A stretch of DNA of 64,000 bases from Dastarcus helophoroides (Eukaryota; Arthropoda; Insecta; Coleoptera; Bothrideridae). Positions 10,871 through 22,663 of this stretch are shown here, one piece after another (position 1 is the first letter of the stretch; every line of letters begins with the position of its first letter). Position numbers and translations under genes: made by a program. The DNA lies in assembly GCA_028583605.1 (NCBI GenBank), contig CM053337.1, forward strand, positions 14,566,139-14,630,138, written 5' to 3'. The notes under the pieces are model-generated. The model made no database searches. It was not told where the DNA came from and saw only the letters and a program-made list of their open reading frames with translations.

Positions 10871-11480
10871 TTTATATTTAGCGTGATGGTAACGCGAAAA
10901 ATAAGTATACCCCCTTCCAAAATCGCTCAAACGCGCCTAAAGAAGTTTTCACTTAAAAAAAGTGGGAAGTTAATTTGGAAAAAAGTTAATTTTGAGAAAA
11001 GTGAATTTTGGGAGAAAATAAACAATTTTAAAACGCATTTTTCCATATTTTCGATTTTTTAATGAAAAAGTCTAAATTTCAAAAATAACCTACACAAAAT
11101 TTTGAGGATAAATAGATTTCAAAACTCAATATTTCAGGTTGACATTTAAAAAGATGGCAAATTTTGGGTCAGTGTTGAGAATAATTGAACATTTTCAAAA
11201 TGTTACGACTTTGAAGGTCGAAGTTTCGATTTTTAGAGTTTAAACTTCGAAATTTTTAAAAACGGGAAGCTTCGATAAGTCAATTTTGAGAGGAACTTTC
11301 GAAGCTCCATTTTTTACAAAAATACTGGATATTTCAAGTTTTACTCGAAATTCTAACTTTAGTCTAAAAATCGAGCGTTTAAACTTGAAATTAACCTCCT
11401 CTCTGAAATTTTTTTTTTCTTAAACAAGTCATTTTTCGAAATTTTCTTGTCGAAAATTTACGATTTTAACAGAATTCGAA
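10871..11480. repeat. A-rich simple sequence with a short shared motif
   Basis: TTAGCGTGATGGTAACGC at ~10876 recurs at ~21219, and AACGCGCCTAAAGAA recurs at ~7560. The rest is GAAAATTTT-type filler. Confidence 0.55.
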
Positions 11481-12645
11481 GCGTATTGGGCACACAACGC
11501 AAGTGGATATTTTTTATTCGCTAAAAAGCGCGCGGAGCAATATTTTACGAATCTAGTTTAGCACGTACGTAAAAATAGATCGCGGTGCATCTGAAACGGA
11601 TTGTAGTTGTGTAGCGGAAACGCACAGCTCAAAAAATCTTTAAAAATACGGAAGTAGGTCAACTGGCGCACTATAACCATAACTATTAACAAAGTTGATG
11701 CGTCTGTATAAAATCATAGGAGGCCGATGGCAACTCCAGACTAATAATAAAATAAAGTAGGCGGCTATATATATCGTCGATTTGTATCACACGTCTAAAA
11801 TTGTAATTAATTTTAATGCCTCCACCCCGTATATTAAATAACTTGTTACGACGATGACGTACGTCGTGATGGGTGTGAAAAACTTTTTCGAATGGTACAC
11901 AAAATTCAACGTCATTAGCATGTTTTCTAATTATATAAAACGTATAATTACAAGACAATGTCTAGTTGTCCCATGTAGCTGGATAATTATGAGCCTGCTT
12001 CACAATTAAAATGTTGGCGCTGCAAATTTTTTCTCGTGTTTTATACGCGGGTCATTCACTCCTTGGAGGTCACTAGACTTTTGTGCACTATTACCAGTAC
12101 CACATCAAAACAGGATTTAAAGTGGTTAAAATTTTGGCCCTTCGGTTCTCACGATAACCTTCGCATTAAAAATCAGTCCACCAGTGTTTACAAGAATTAT
12201 CAAACAGGATGTCTTCATTTTGGACGTTGACCAGACGAGCCCAACTTCCAATCGTCAGGGGAAAACAAAATAGGTATCACCAGGTCCGATATAAGTTGGA
12301 CTTTGTTGGGAATTCTCGAAAGTTGCAGTAACTTCTCGGAAGTCGACGAAATTATTACAGCAATTTTTTCTTTTATCAGGAGGAGTTATCACGTATTGTG
12401 CAAATTTAATCACAAGAATTGTTTTGATTTGTCAATAGCGACACACCCTAATCTACAGGCCAATAAGAATTAACCTAGATATTTTTAAGGGCATCACTGA
12501 TAATCTCGTTAATTTGACGTCAATTTATGCACGTCATGCTGTTTTTGACTCTTGGTTTTCGTAATGTAGATATAATTTTATCACTGGAGGTGTCAACTAA
12601 AGTTTCTATAACAAACATGATAAAATTGCGTAAAATTGATTTCAG
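11481..12645. other. Non-repetitive AT-rich stretch; nothing recognised
   Basis: The sequence is complex rather than repetitive, but no open frame here (11686-11958 -, 12036-12230 +) has a recognisable domain, start context or splice pattern. Confidence 0.4.
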
Positions 12646-13020
12646 ATCAGGGATTCCCAAAATTTTTTATCTTCAAATTTTCAGAATCTTAAAAAACAAA
12701 TTTTCAAAAAAGGGGCGAAAATTTTTAAAAGGGGAGAAGTAATATTTACAGAAATAGCGCAATTTTTATAAAAAGTTTAAAATTTTGAAAATAGAATTTT
12801 CGAATAATGTAAGAATTTCTGAGAAAACGAAATTTTCAAAAGAAGACGAAGATTTGTACAAAGAGCCAAAATTCTGAACTAAAATTGTAGGAAATGTCTA
12901 ATTTTGCAAAAATATCAAAATTTTCGTAATGCATAATTTACAAAAAAGTAAGATTTAAAAAAAAATATCAAAATAATTCGAAAGTTTTCAAAAAATTTAA
13001 AAAAAGAGAATTTTAAAAAA
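12646..13020. repeat. A-rich simple sequence before a small 15-bp array
   Basis: It shares long stretches with 8340-8590 and 13720-13950 (AAAGTTTAAAATTTTGAAAATAG, AGAGCCAAAATTCTGAACTAAA read in pieces). The same A-rich leader precedes each 15-bp array, which implies that leader and array were duplicated together. Confidence 0.65.
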
Positions 13021-13125
13021 TGATGTGATTGTATTTTGTATGATTGTACTTTGTATGATTGTACTTTGTATGATTGTATTTTGTATGATTGTATTTTGTG
13101 TGATTGTAACTTGTATGATTGTCGA
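13021..13125. repeat. 15-bp satellite, small array (~6-7 copies)
   Basis: It has the same TTTTGTATGATTGTA unit as the large arrays and is preceded by the same ...TTTTAAAAAATGATGTGATTGTA junction. Confidence 0.9.
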
Positions 13126-13955
13126 AAAAAGGTGATTGATCGAAAAAAGACGAAAATTTGAAAAAAGAGCAGAAATTTGGAAGTAATATTTACAGAAATA
13201 TCGAAATTTTCTTTTTTTTCTTTTGGTGGAAGACTGGTCCTTGGTTATCTTAAAAAAATAAAATACAAATCTTGTAATATTTACGGAAATATCGAAATTT
13301 TCATAAAAAGTTTAAAATTTTTGGGAGATAATTTGCGAAAAATGTAAGAATTTCTAAGAAAGGAAAATTTTCAAAAACAAACGAAGACTGGAAAAATGAG
13401 CCAAATATCTAAAGTAAAATGATGAGAAACGTTGAAATTTTTTAAAAAAGGCGAAATACTTAAAATGATTAAAAAACCCAAACATTTTGAAAAACAGTCA
13501 ATATTTTTAAAAGAATTCAAAAATTCAATAAACGTGGCAATTTTCAAAAAAAATCGGAATTTAAATAAACAAAAATTTCAAAATAATTCGAAAAATATTT
13601 AATATTTTGAAAACAGAATTTTCAAAAAATGTAAGAATTTTTGAAAAGGCGATATTTTCGAAAAAAGGCGAACATTTGCAAAAGGGCAGACATTTTGAAG
13701 TAAGTAAGTTTAAAATTTTCAAAATAGAATTTTCGAAAAATATAAGAATTTCTAAGAAAATGAAATTTTCAAAAAAGGATGAAGATTTGTAGGAAGAGCC
13801 AAAATTCTGAACTAAAATTGTGAGAAAGGTCTAAATTTTCAAAAAGATCGAAATTTTCGTAATGCCTAGTTTAAAAAAAATTGAGATTAATAAAAAATAT
13901 CAAAATAATTCGAAAGTTTTCAAAAAATTAAAAAATAGAATTTAAAAAAAATGAT
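13126..13955. repeat. A-rich simple sequence with a fragment of the 131-bp dispersed element
   Basis: Bases ~13218-13275 (CTTTTGGTGGAAGACTGGTC ... TTGGTTATCTT) match the end of the element seen complete at 29775-29905. The remainder is degenerate GAAAATTTTC filler. Confidence 0.6.
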
Positions 13956-16185
13956 GTGATTGTATTTTGTATGATTGTACTTTGTATGATTGTATTTTGT
14001 ATGATTGTATCTTATATGATTGAATTTTGTACGATTGTATTTGTATGATTGTATTTTGTATGTTTGTATTTTGTATGATTGTATTTTGTATGACTGTATT
14101 TTGTATGATTTTATTTTGTATGATTGTATTTTGTATGATTGTATTTTGTGTGATTGTACTTTGTATGATTGTATTTTGTATGGCTGTTCTTTGTATGATT
14201 GTATTTTGTATGATTGTATTTTGTATGATTGTATTTTGTATGATTGTACTTTATATGATCGTCTTTTGTATGATTGTACTTTGTATGATTGTACTTTGTA
14301 TAATTGTATTTTGTATGATTTTACTTGAATAATTGTAATTTGTATGATTGTATTTTGTATGATTGTATTTTGTGTGATTATATTTTGTATGGTAATATTT
14401 TGTATGATTGTATTTTGTATGATTGTATTTTGTATGATTGTACTTTGTATGATTCTAGTTTGTATGATTTTACTTTGTATGATTGTACTTTGTATGATTG
14501 TATTTTGTATGATTGTATTTTTTGTGATTGTATTTTGTATAATTGTACTTTGTATGATTGTATTTTGTATGATTGTATTTTGTATGATTGTACTTGGTAT
14601 AATTGTAGTTTGTATGATTGTATTTTGTATGATTGTATTTTGTATGATTGTATTTTGTGTGATTGTACTTTGTATGATTGTATTTTGTATGACTGTACTT
14701 TGTATGATTGAACTTTGTATGATTGTATTTTGTATGATTAGATTTTGTATGATTGTACTTTATATGATCGTATTTTGTATGATTGTACTTTGTGTGATTG
14801 TACTTTGTATAATTGTATTTTGTATAATTTTACTTGAATAATTGTACTTTGTATGATAGTATTTTGTATGATTATATTTTGTATGGTAATATTTTGTATA
14901 ATTGTATTTTGTGTGATTGTATTTTGTATGATTTTACTTTGTATGATATTATCTTGTATGATTTTACTTTGTATGATTGTACTTTGTATGATTGTATTTT
15001 GTATGATTGTATTTTGTGTGATTGTATTTTGTATGATTGTACTTTGTATGATTGTATTTTGTATGACTGTATTTTGTATGATTGTATTTTGTACGATTGT
15101 ACTTTGTATAATTGTAGTTTGTATGATTGTATTTTGTATGATTGTATTTTGTAAGTTTGTATTTTGTATGATTGTACTTTATATGATTATACTTTGTATG
15201 ATTGTACTTTGTATGATTGTATTTTGTATAAATGTACTTTGTATGATTGTACTTTGTATAACTGTATTTTGTATGATTGTATTTTGTGTCATTGTATTTT
15301 GTATGATTGTATTTTGTATGAATGTACTTTGTATGATTGTACTTTGTATAATTGTAGTTTGTATGATTGTATTTTGTATGATTGTATTTTGTATGTTTGT
15401 ATTTTGTATGATTGTACTTTATATGATTATACTTTGTACGATTGTACTTTGTATGATTGTATTTTGTATAAATGTACTTTGTATGATTGTACTTTGTATG
15501 ACTGTATTTTGTATGATTGTATTTTGTATCATTGTATTTTGTATGATTGTATTTTGTATGATTGTATTTTGTATGATTGTATTTTGTATGATTGTATTTT
15601 GTATGATTGTATTTTGTATGATTGTATGTTGTATGATTGTACATTGTATAATTGTATTTTGTATGATTGTACTTTATATGATTGTATTTTGTATGATTGT
15701 ACATTGTATGATTGTATTTTGTACTTTGTATGATTGTATTTTGTAGAATTGTATTTTGTATGATTGTACTTTGTTTGATTGTACTTTGTATAATTGTAGT
15801 TTGTATGATTGTATTTTGTATGATTATATTTTGTACGATTGTATTTTGTACGATTGTATTTTGTACGACTGTATTTTGTATGATTGTACCTTGTATCATT
15901 GTACTTTGTATGTTCATATTTTGTATAATTGTATTTTGTAGGATTGTATTTTGTATGATTGTATTTTATATGATTGTACTTTGTATGATTGTAATTGGTA
16001 TGATTGTACTTTGTATGATTATATTTTGTATGATTATATATTGTATGATTGTATGTGTATGATTGTACTTTATATGATTGTACTTTGTATGATTGTACTT
16101 TGTACGACTGTATTTTGTACGATTGTATTTTGTACGATTGTATTTTGTACGATTGTATTTTGTATAATTGTATTTTGTATGATTT
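13956..16185. repeat. 15-bp satellite array 2, ~148 copies, with higher-order repeats
   Basis: Same unit as array 1. The variant ATATGATTATACTTTGT occurs at 15181 and again at 15421, exactly 240 bp (16 units) apart with matching neighbours on both sides. A second, larger repeat of about 495-510 bp is marked by GGTAATATTTTG (14391, 14885) and TTACTTGAATAATTG (14321, 14830). All frames are repeat artefacts. Confidence 0.97.
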
Positions 16186-17720
16186 TCGGAAAATGGGCGA
16201 AAATTTGGGAAAAGAGCAAAAATTTTGAAGTATTATTTTCAAAGATATCGAAATTTTCATTAAAAGTTCAAGATTTTGAAAAAGAATTTTCGAAAAATGT
16301 AAGAATTTCTAATAAAACGAAACTTTTAAAACATGGCGAATATTTGAAAAAAAGTGCCAACATTCTGAAGCAAAATTTTAAGTAACGTCGAAATTTTCAA
16401 AAAAATTGAAATTTTGAAAAAAAAAATTAACAAAAATACTCAATCGAAAGAAATCGAAATATTTTAAGAAATAAAATTTTGAAAAAAAGAATTTTCAAAA
16501 AATGTGACATAAGAACTTTTGAAAAGGCGAGATTTTTGAAGAAAGGGGAAAATCTGAAAAAGAACAGAAAATTTGAAGTAATATTTACAGAGATATCGAA
16601 ATATTCATAAAAAGTTAAAAATTCTGAGAAGATAATTTTCGAAAAATGCAAGAATTTCCAAGCAAGGAAAATGTTCAAAAAAAAAGGCGAAGACGGGAAA
16701 AATGAGCTAGAATTCTAAAGTAAAATTATAAGAAACGTTGAAATTTAAAGAGTCGAAATTTTGAAAATAATTCGTATTTAAAAAGTGTAAATACTTAAAA
16801 TGGTCAAAAAAACCTAAAAATTTGGAAAAACAGAAAAACAGAATTTTTGAAAGCGAGATTTTCGAAAAAAGGGGAAGATTTGAAGCAGAAATTTTGAAGC
16901 AATATTTTACAGAAATATCAAAAGTTTCATAAAAGTTCAAAATTTTGAAAAAATAATTTTTGAAAAATGGAAGTATTTTGAAGAAAACCAAATTTTAAAA
17001 AAAGGCAAAAATTTGGAAAAAAAGCGAAGATTTGGAAAAAAAGCAAAGATTTGGAAAAAGGCGAAGATTTGGAAAGAGACAAAATTCTGAAGTAAAATTA
17101 GAAGAAATGTTTAAATTTTTAAAAAAAGGCGAAAATTAAAAAAAAATTCGTATTTAAAAAGTGGAAAGACTGAAAATGGTAAAAAAAACAAAAAATCTGA
17201 AAATAGTCGAAATTTTGAAAATAATTCGTATTTAAAAAGTGTAAATACTTAAAATGGTCAAAAAACCTAAAAATTTGGAAAAACAGAAAAACAGAATTTT
17301 TGAAAGCGAGATTTTCGAAAAAGGGGAAAGATCTGAAGCAGAACTTTTAAAGCAATATTTTACAGAAATACCAATATTTCATAAAAAGTTTAAAATTTTG
17401 AAAAAATAATTTTCGAAAAATGGAAGAAATTTTAAGAAAACGAAATTTAAAAAAAAAAGACGAAGATTTGCAAAAAAGGCGAAGATCTGGAAAAAAGCAA
17501 AGATTTGGAAAAAAGGCGAAGATTTGGACAGAGACAAAATTCTGAAGTAAAATTAGGAGAGATGTTTAAATTTTCAAAAAAAGGCGAAAATTTGAAAAAA
17601 ATTCGAATTTAAAAGGTGGAAACATGGTAAATGGTAAAAAAATTCTGAAAAACAGTAAACATTTTCAAAAGAATTCAAAAATTTAATAAGTGGGGCGATT
17701 TTTACAAATCCGGTAACCTT
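16186..17720. repeat. A-rich simple sequence with a ~453-bp internal duplication
   Basis: The block around 16795-16990 (AAATGGTCAAAAAA, GAAAAACAGAAAAACAG, TTTGAAGCAGAA) recurs at about 17250-17440. No gene. Confidence 0.65.
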
Positions 17721-18089
17721 TGAAACAAGTTAACTCAGTGGAGACGTGAAGTGATAAGAAAAATGAAATAAATATGTAATGGAAAACTGCAGTCGCCTTA
17801 ATAATAGAGAATTGCAATTACCATAAATAATAACAGCTTGCCTGTTAAAATTTACGATCTTAATTAGTTCTGCGTGTAAGAGTGCAAACAAAATCGCACT
17901 CGGTAGTTGTATGTTGTATGCCACATATAACTTATAAGCAATAAAGCAAATTATGCTTGGAAGCTGAAATAAATAACAATTACTACGTGGGGTATCAAGC
18001 AAACGCAGCGGTTTGTCCACTATCCATCTAACAGAACCTTGAAAACCTTAAAAGACCAAAGTTTTTTTAAAAGTCACGAATTTGACTAA
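17721..18089. other. Unique sequence; nothing recognised
   Basis: A minus-strand frame (17730-18020) has no recognisable domain. Confidence 0.35.
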
Positions 18090-18161
18090 CAGGGGCGTAT
18101 TAAGCTTGCCATAGTGGGGGCTCCTACAAACATTTGGCAAAATCGGGTTTAAAAAATATTT
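18090..18161 (+). mobile_element. Possible hAT-like element end to the left of the 28-bp satellite
   Basis: CAGGGGCGTATTAAG at 18090 resembles the 5' ends of hAT-type non-autonomous elements (CAGGGGCGG...). The reverse complement CAGGGGCGAATTTAAG lies at ~20472-20487. No matching 8-bp target duplication was found, so the pair is only suggestive. Confidence 0.3.
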
Positions 18162-20295
18162 TTGGCGAGTAGTTGTTAACATAACTACTTTGGCGAGTAG
18201 TTACTAACATAACTACTTTGGCGAGTAGTTATTAACTTAACTACTTTGGCGAGTGGTTATTAACATAACTACATTGGCGAGTAGTTATTAACATAACTAC
18301 ATTGGCGAGTAGTTAATAACTTAATTACTTTGGCGACTAGTTATTAGCATAACTACTTTGGCGAGTAGTTATTAACATAACTACTTTGGCGAGTAGTTAA
18401 TAACTTAATTACTTTGGCGACTAGTTATTAACATAATTACTTTGGCGAGTAGTTATTAACATAACTACTTTGACGAGTAGTTATTAACATAACTACTTTG
18501 GCGAGTGGTGAATAACTTGATTACTTTGGCGAGTAGTTATTAACGTAACTACTTTGGCGAGTAGTTATTAACATAATTACTTTGGCGAGTGGTGAATAAC
18601 TTGATTACTTTGGCGAGTAGTTATTAACATAACTACTTTGGCGAGTAGTTATTAACATAATTACTTTGGCGAGTGGTGAATAACTTGATTACTTTGGCGA
18701 GAAGTTATTAACATAAATACTTTGGCGAGTAGTTATTAACATAACTACTTTGGCGAGTAGTTAATAACTTTACTACTTTGGCAAGTAGTTATTAACATAA
18801 CTACTTTGGCGAGCAGTTATTAACATAACTACTTTGGCGAGTAGTTAATAACTTAATTACTTTGGCGACTAGTTATTAACATAATCACTTTGGCGAGTAG
18901 TTATTAACATAACTACTTTGACGAGTAGTTATTAACATAACTACTTTGGCGAGTGGTGAATAACTTGATTACTTTGGCGAGTAGTTATTAACGTAACTAC
19001 TTTGGCGAGTAGTTATTAACATAATTACTTTGGCGAGTGGTGAATAACTTGATTACTTTGGCGAGAAGTTATTAACATAAATACTTTGGCGAGTAGTTAT
19101 TAACATAACTACTTTGGCGAGTAGTTAATAACTTTACTACTTTGGCAAGTAGTTATTAACATAACTACTTTGGCGAGCAGTTATTAACATAACTACTTTG
19201 GCGAGTAGTTATTAACTTAACTACTTTGGCGAGTGGTTATTAACATAACTACTTTGGCGAGTAGTTATTAACATAACTACTTTGGCGAGTAGTTATTAAA
19301 ATAACTACTTTGGCGAGTAGTTAATAACTTTACTACTTTGGCAAGTAGTTATTAACATAAATACTTTAGCGAGCAGTTATTAACATAACTACTTTGGCGA
19401 GTAGTTATTAACATAATTACTTTGGCGAGTAGTTATTAACATAACTACTTTGGCGAGTAGTTATTAACATAACTACTTTGGCGAGTAGTGAATAACTTAA
19501 TTACTTTGGCGAGATGTTATTAACATAAATACTTTGGCGAGTAGTTATTAACATAACTACTTTGGCGAGTAGTTAATAACTTTACTACTTTGGCAAGTAG
19601 TTATTAACATAACTACTTTGGCGAGCAGTTATTAACATAACTACTTTGGCGAGTAGTTATTAACATAATTACTTTGGTGAGTAGTTATTAACTTAACTAC
19701 TTTGGCGAGTGGTTATTAACATAACTACTTTGGAGAGTAGTTATTGAAATAACTACTTTGGCGAGTAGTTATTAACATAACTACTTTGGCGAGCAGTTAA
19801 TAACTTAACTACTTTGGCAAGTAGTTATTAATATAACTACTTTGGCGAGCAGTTATTAACATAACTACTTTGGCGAGTAGTTAATAACTTAACTACTTTA
19901 GCAAGTAGTTATTAACATAACTACTTTGGCGAGCAGTTATTAACATAACTACTTTGGCGAGTAGTTATTAGCATAATTACTTTGGCGAGTAGTTATTAAC
20001 ATAACTACTTTGGCGAGTAGTGAATAACTTAATTACTTTGGCAAGTAGTTATTAACATAACTACTTTGGCGAGTAATTATTAACATAACTACTTTGGCGA
20101 GCAGTTATTAACATAACTACTTTGGCGAGTAGTTAACAATTTGACTACTTTGGCGAGTAGTTATTAACATAACTACTTTGGCGAGTATTTATTAACATAA
20201 CTGCTTTGGCGAGTAGTTATTACATAACTACTTTGGTGAGTAGTTATTACATAACTACTTTGGCGAGTAGTTATTACATAACTACTTTGGCGAAT
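18162..20295. repeat. 28-bp hairpin-forming satellite, ~76 copies
   Basis: The unit is CTACTTTGGCGAGTAGTTATTAACATAA. In the consensus GTAGTTAT-TAAC-ATAACTAC is a perfect 8-bp inverted repeat with a 4-bp loop, separated from the next hairpin by TTTGGCGA. Variant positions repeat at multiples of 28: TGACGAG at 18471 and 18919 (448 bp, 16 units), and GGCAAG at 18780, 19144, 19340 and 19592 (13, 7 and 9 units). The last three units lack one base (TTATTACATAAC). Confidence 0.97.
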
Positions 20296-20314
20296 AAAAA
20301 ACATTGATGGGGAC

Positions 20315-20490
20315 CAGGGGCGGATTTAATTGCCCCACAAAAGTAGGTGGTCTTTGTTTTGGTCGTCAAAACTACCATAGACACACCAGCTGCTTTTCAG
20401 TTGTTAAAAATATTGTTGAAAGCAGTTAATCGGTCCGGCGGGGACCTTTCAATTCACCCCTGACAGAGGCCCTTAAATTCGCCCCTGGCA
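20315..20490. mobile_element. hAT-like terminal sequences (candidate MITE remnants)
   Basis: CAGGGGCGGATTTAATTGCC at 20315 faces an inverted relative (AATTCACCCCTG) ending at ~20462 and a second one (AAATTCGCCCCTG) ending at ~20487. The ends look like terminal inverted repeats of small hAT-like elements. No clear 8-bp target duplication and no transposase. Confidence 0.4.
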
Positions 20491-21240
20491 GGAGCCCCTA
20501 AATCCTTCCCTGCTGAAACGATGAACAACTCAACTATGAACTTTGAACTAAAAATTCGGGTGCTTCGGTGGCACAATCTTTGCCAAGCATCAGCGTGACG
20601 CGTCACCTAGTCACCTAGTCGTCACGGTCACCTAGTAGCTACGTCATTTTCAACGCAGTATACGGAATCTTTTAGAACTTGCACGTCATCGTATCCTGTT
20701 GAAGAGAAACCTTTCAGATGAAGAGATCTCTTACGTCACCAGCTAGGATGTGGCGCGTGCTGCTGTTTCTCAGCAAGTCTCCAGCTGCACGGCAGAACAG
20801 GAAGACTAAACGTGTATTGGAAACGTTAGCTAAGAATCGACCTTGGCCTTGGCGTCGGTAACGGTGCAGTTTTGTCTTCCTTTTGTTCGGTTTTGTATTC
20901 GCCAATGGCTCGACGTGGATTTCTATGTCGATGTATCGCCAAGTTTCACTCTTCAGCCTACTTCTGCAATTATAAAATATTGTTACTGCATCCGTTATGC
21001 AATTGCGTTGCTTGCACCGTCGTTTGTTCTGCTTTCGAAGCCGACTTCGTTCGCTATCACGCTTTACCTCGTTACCTTACCAAATATTGTTGGTTTTTTT
21101 TACTAACATTTTTGGAAGCATCTCTTTGGTCGCTTTGAGCGATTTAGGATTGTTTTCGCGCCACCGACGTTACCAACATGCTTTACTGTTAACATGAGAG
21201 CATGTTGGTAACACAATTTAGCGTGATGGTAACGCCAAAC
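20491..21240. other. Non-repetitive, somewhat GC-richer stretch with a short inverted repeat
   Basis: Frames at 20714-20905 (-) and 20843-21197 (+, three overlapping) are unconvincing and carry no known motif. A perfect 13-bp inverted repeat (TTACCAACATGCT / AGCATGTTGGTAA) lies at 21170-21182 and 21199-21211. Confidence 0.4.
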
Positions 21241-21454
21241 CATAAATTTACCTCTCGCTCCAAATAGTTTCAATTTCAAAAATTTCAAACTCGAATTTAA
21301 ACTTTAGGTTTGGAATTTCTTGGAATTTTAACTTGAGACTCGAAATTTAGAAAAATTTTTTAAACGCAAAGTCGTAATTAGTAAAAAAATAAGATTGAAC
21401 TTACAAAAAGTTAAATAATTTTGAGAATTGATACAATTTTCTCGTGATTTCATA

Positions 21455-21570
21455 TCTCTTTGAAGATGATAGCTTGGCTATCGAAAAGCATTAGAACAAC
21501 TTTTTTTTGTGTTTTTTAATCTTTCTTGGTTTCAGGGGAAAAAATTGTATTTCAATTTTTGTGATTTCCA
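21455..21570 (+). repeat. Dispersed element with hammerhead-like core (plus copy)
   Basis: The core TTGAAGATGATAGC-TTG-GCTATCGAAAAGC is at 21460-21487. The same downstream order as other copies follows: a T-rich stretch, AATCTTTCTTGGTTTCAGG and TTGTATTTCAATTTTTG. GAAAC is changed to GAAAA in this copy. Confidence 0.75.
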
Positions 21571-21697
21571 AAAAAAAAGGCGGAATTTCGAAAAAATATT
21601 CAATTTACGTTAAAGTTTAAATGAAAGTATTACTAAAAAGTCCTAAAACGGGTAAAAATCGGATTAAGAAAAAATCAGTGAATACCTGTCAACCCAA

Positions 21698-21830
21698 TTA
21701 TATCCGGAGACTCGCTACACTGTCAAATACGCACGCATGGTCGTATCAACGAATTTGAACAAAATATCAATCTGCAATCTACACAAATTCTATGCAACTG
21801 TGTAACTGATCAAGTAAGTTTTATTAGGTT
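21698..21830 (+). repeat. Dispersed repeat, copy 2 of 3
   Basis: Similar over about 130 bp to 4430-4570 (TATATCCGGAGACT, AATTTGAACAAAAT, CTGCAATCTACACA, TTCTATGCAACTGTG). Confidence 0.75.
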
Positions 21831-22663
21831 ACGTGATTGTGCCAGAAAAACAAATAGTTTTCTCGAATTTCAATTTGGTTCTTTATGAAATTGATTATAA
21901 GCATCTCATTGAAACGAAAATTAATTAAAAAAAAATCTTGTAGGCTCTCGAGCTGTTAAATTACCACCAATTTAAACAAAGTGGCCATCAAGTCGCCAGT
22001 TCTATTCTTTTTGCTCTTCTGAAAATAAGTAAGGAATAAAAATAACATTTTTCCTATCTAAAGTGATTAATAATAATAAGCTGTCTCTAAATTAATTGTT
22101 GATCGAATATAGCCACAAAACATGTGATAAATGTTTCCTTTTAAACCCCATGGCAACTGGATATAATTTGCTTATAATAAACATTGATAATAATACAAAA
22201 ATATTAACTGTATAATTTTGGTTCGCTTCAAATGCCGTAGAAACAAAGTAACAATGTATTCAAATTATATAATTTCTGGTTCGATAGATCAATGTCAATA
22301 ACAAATAAATCTTTACTGGCAACTATTAACAATTTACTGTAAATATGTTTTTCTATTTCGCCCAAAAATATTTCCACCCTTAAAATAATACGAGCCATGG
22401 GATAACATTTTTCTAAAAAATGCTATCCCCTCTTCCTACTGCTTGATCTATCGAATTAGGATAGTTAACTTTTTTTAAAAAAAATCGAAATTTAAAAAAA
22501 ATATAAAAATTTGAAATGTTAAATGTTTTATCAAAAGTTCTAAGGTTTTTGATCAAAACTGTCAGATTAAATTAAAATTTATTATTTTATTTTTAAATAC
22601 CAACTTGGATTGTTTTACATATTTTTTTAAATAACCTTTTATTAAATTCGCAATTTCGATTTT

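Larger units (their letters stand above)
21241..22660. other. AT-rich intergenic stretch with dispersed repeats
   Basis: It holds one copy of the hammerhead-like element (~21455-21570) and one copy of the 4430-type dispersed repeat (21698-21830). The rest is AT-rich without recognisable genes. Confidence 0.5.

Noticed and set aside
13956..16385. Similar Cys/Ile/Tyr-rich frames over the second 15-bp array
   Set aside because: Same repeat artefact. One frame even runs on into the A-rich filler without change of character in the DNA.
20843..21197. Three overlapping plus-strand frames of 66-88 codons
   Set aside because: Overlapping alternative frames with Cys/Phe-rich composition, no motif and no splice logic. 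None preferred.
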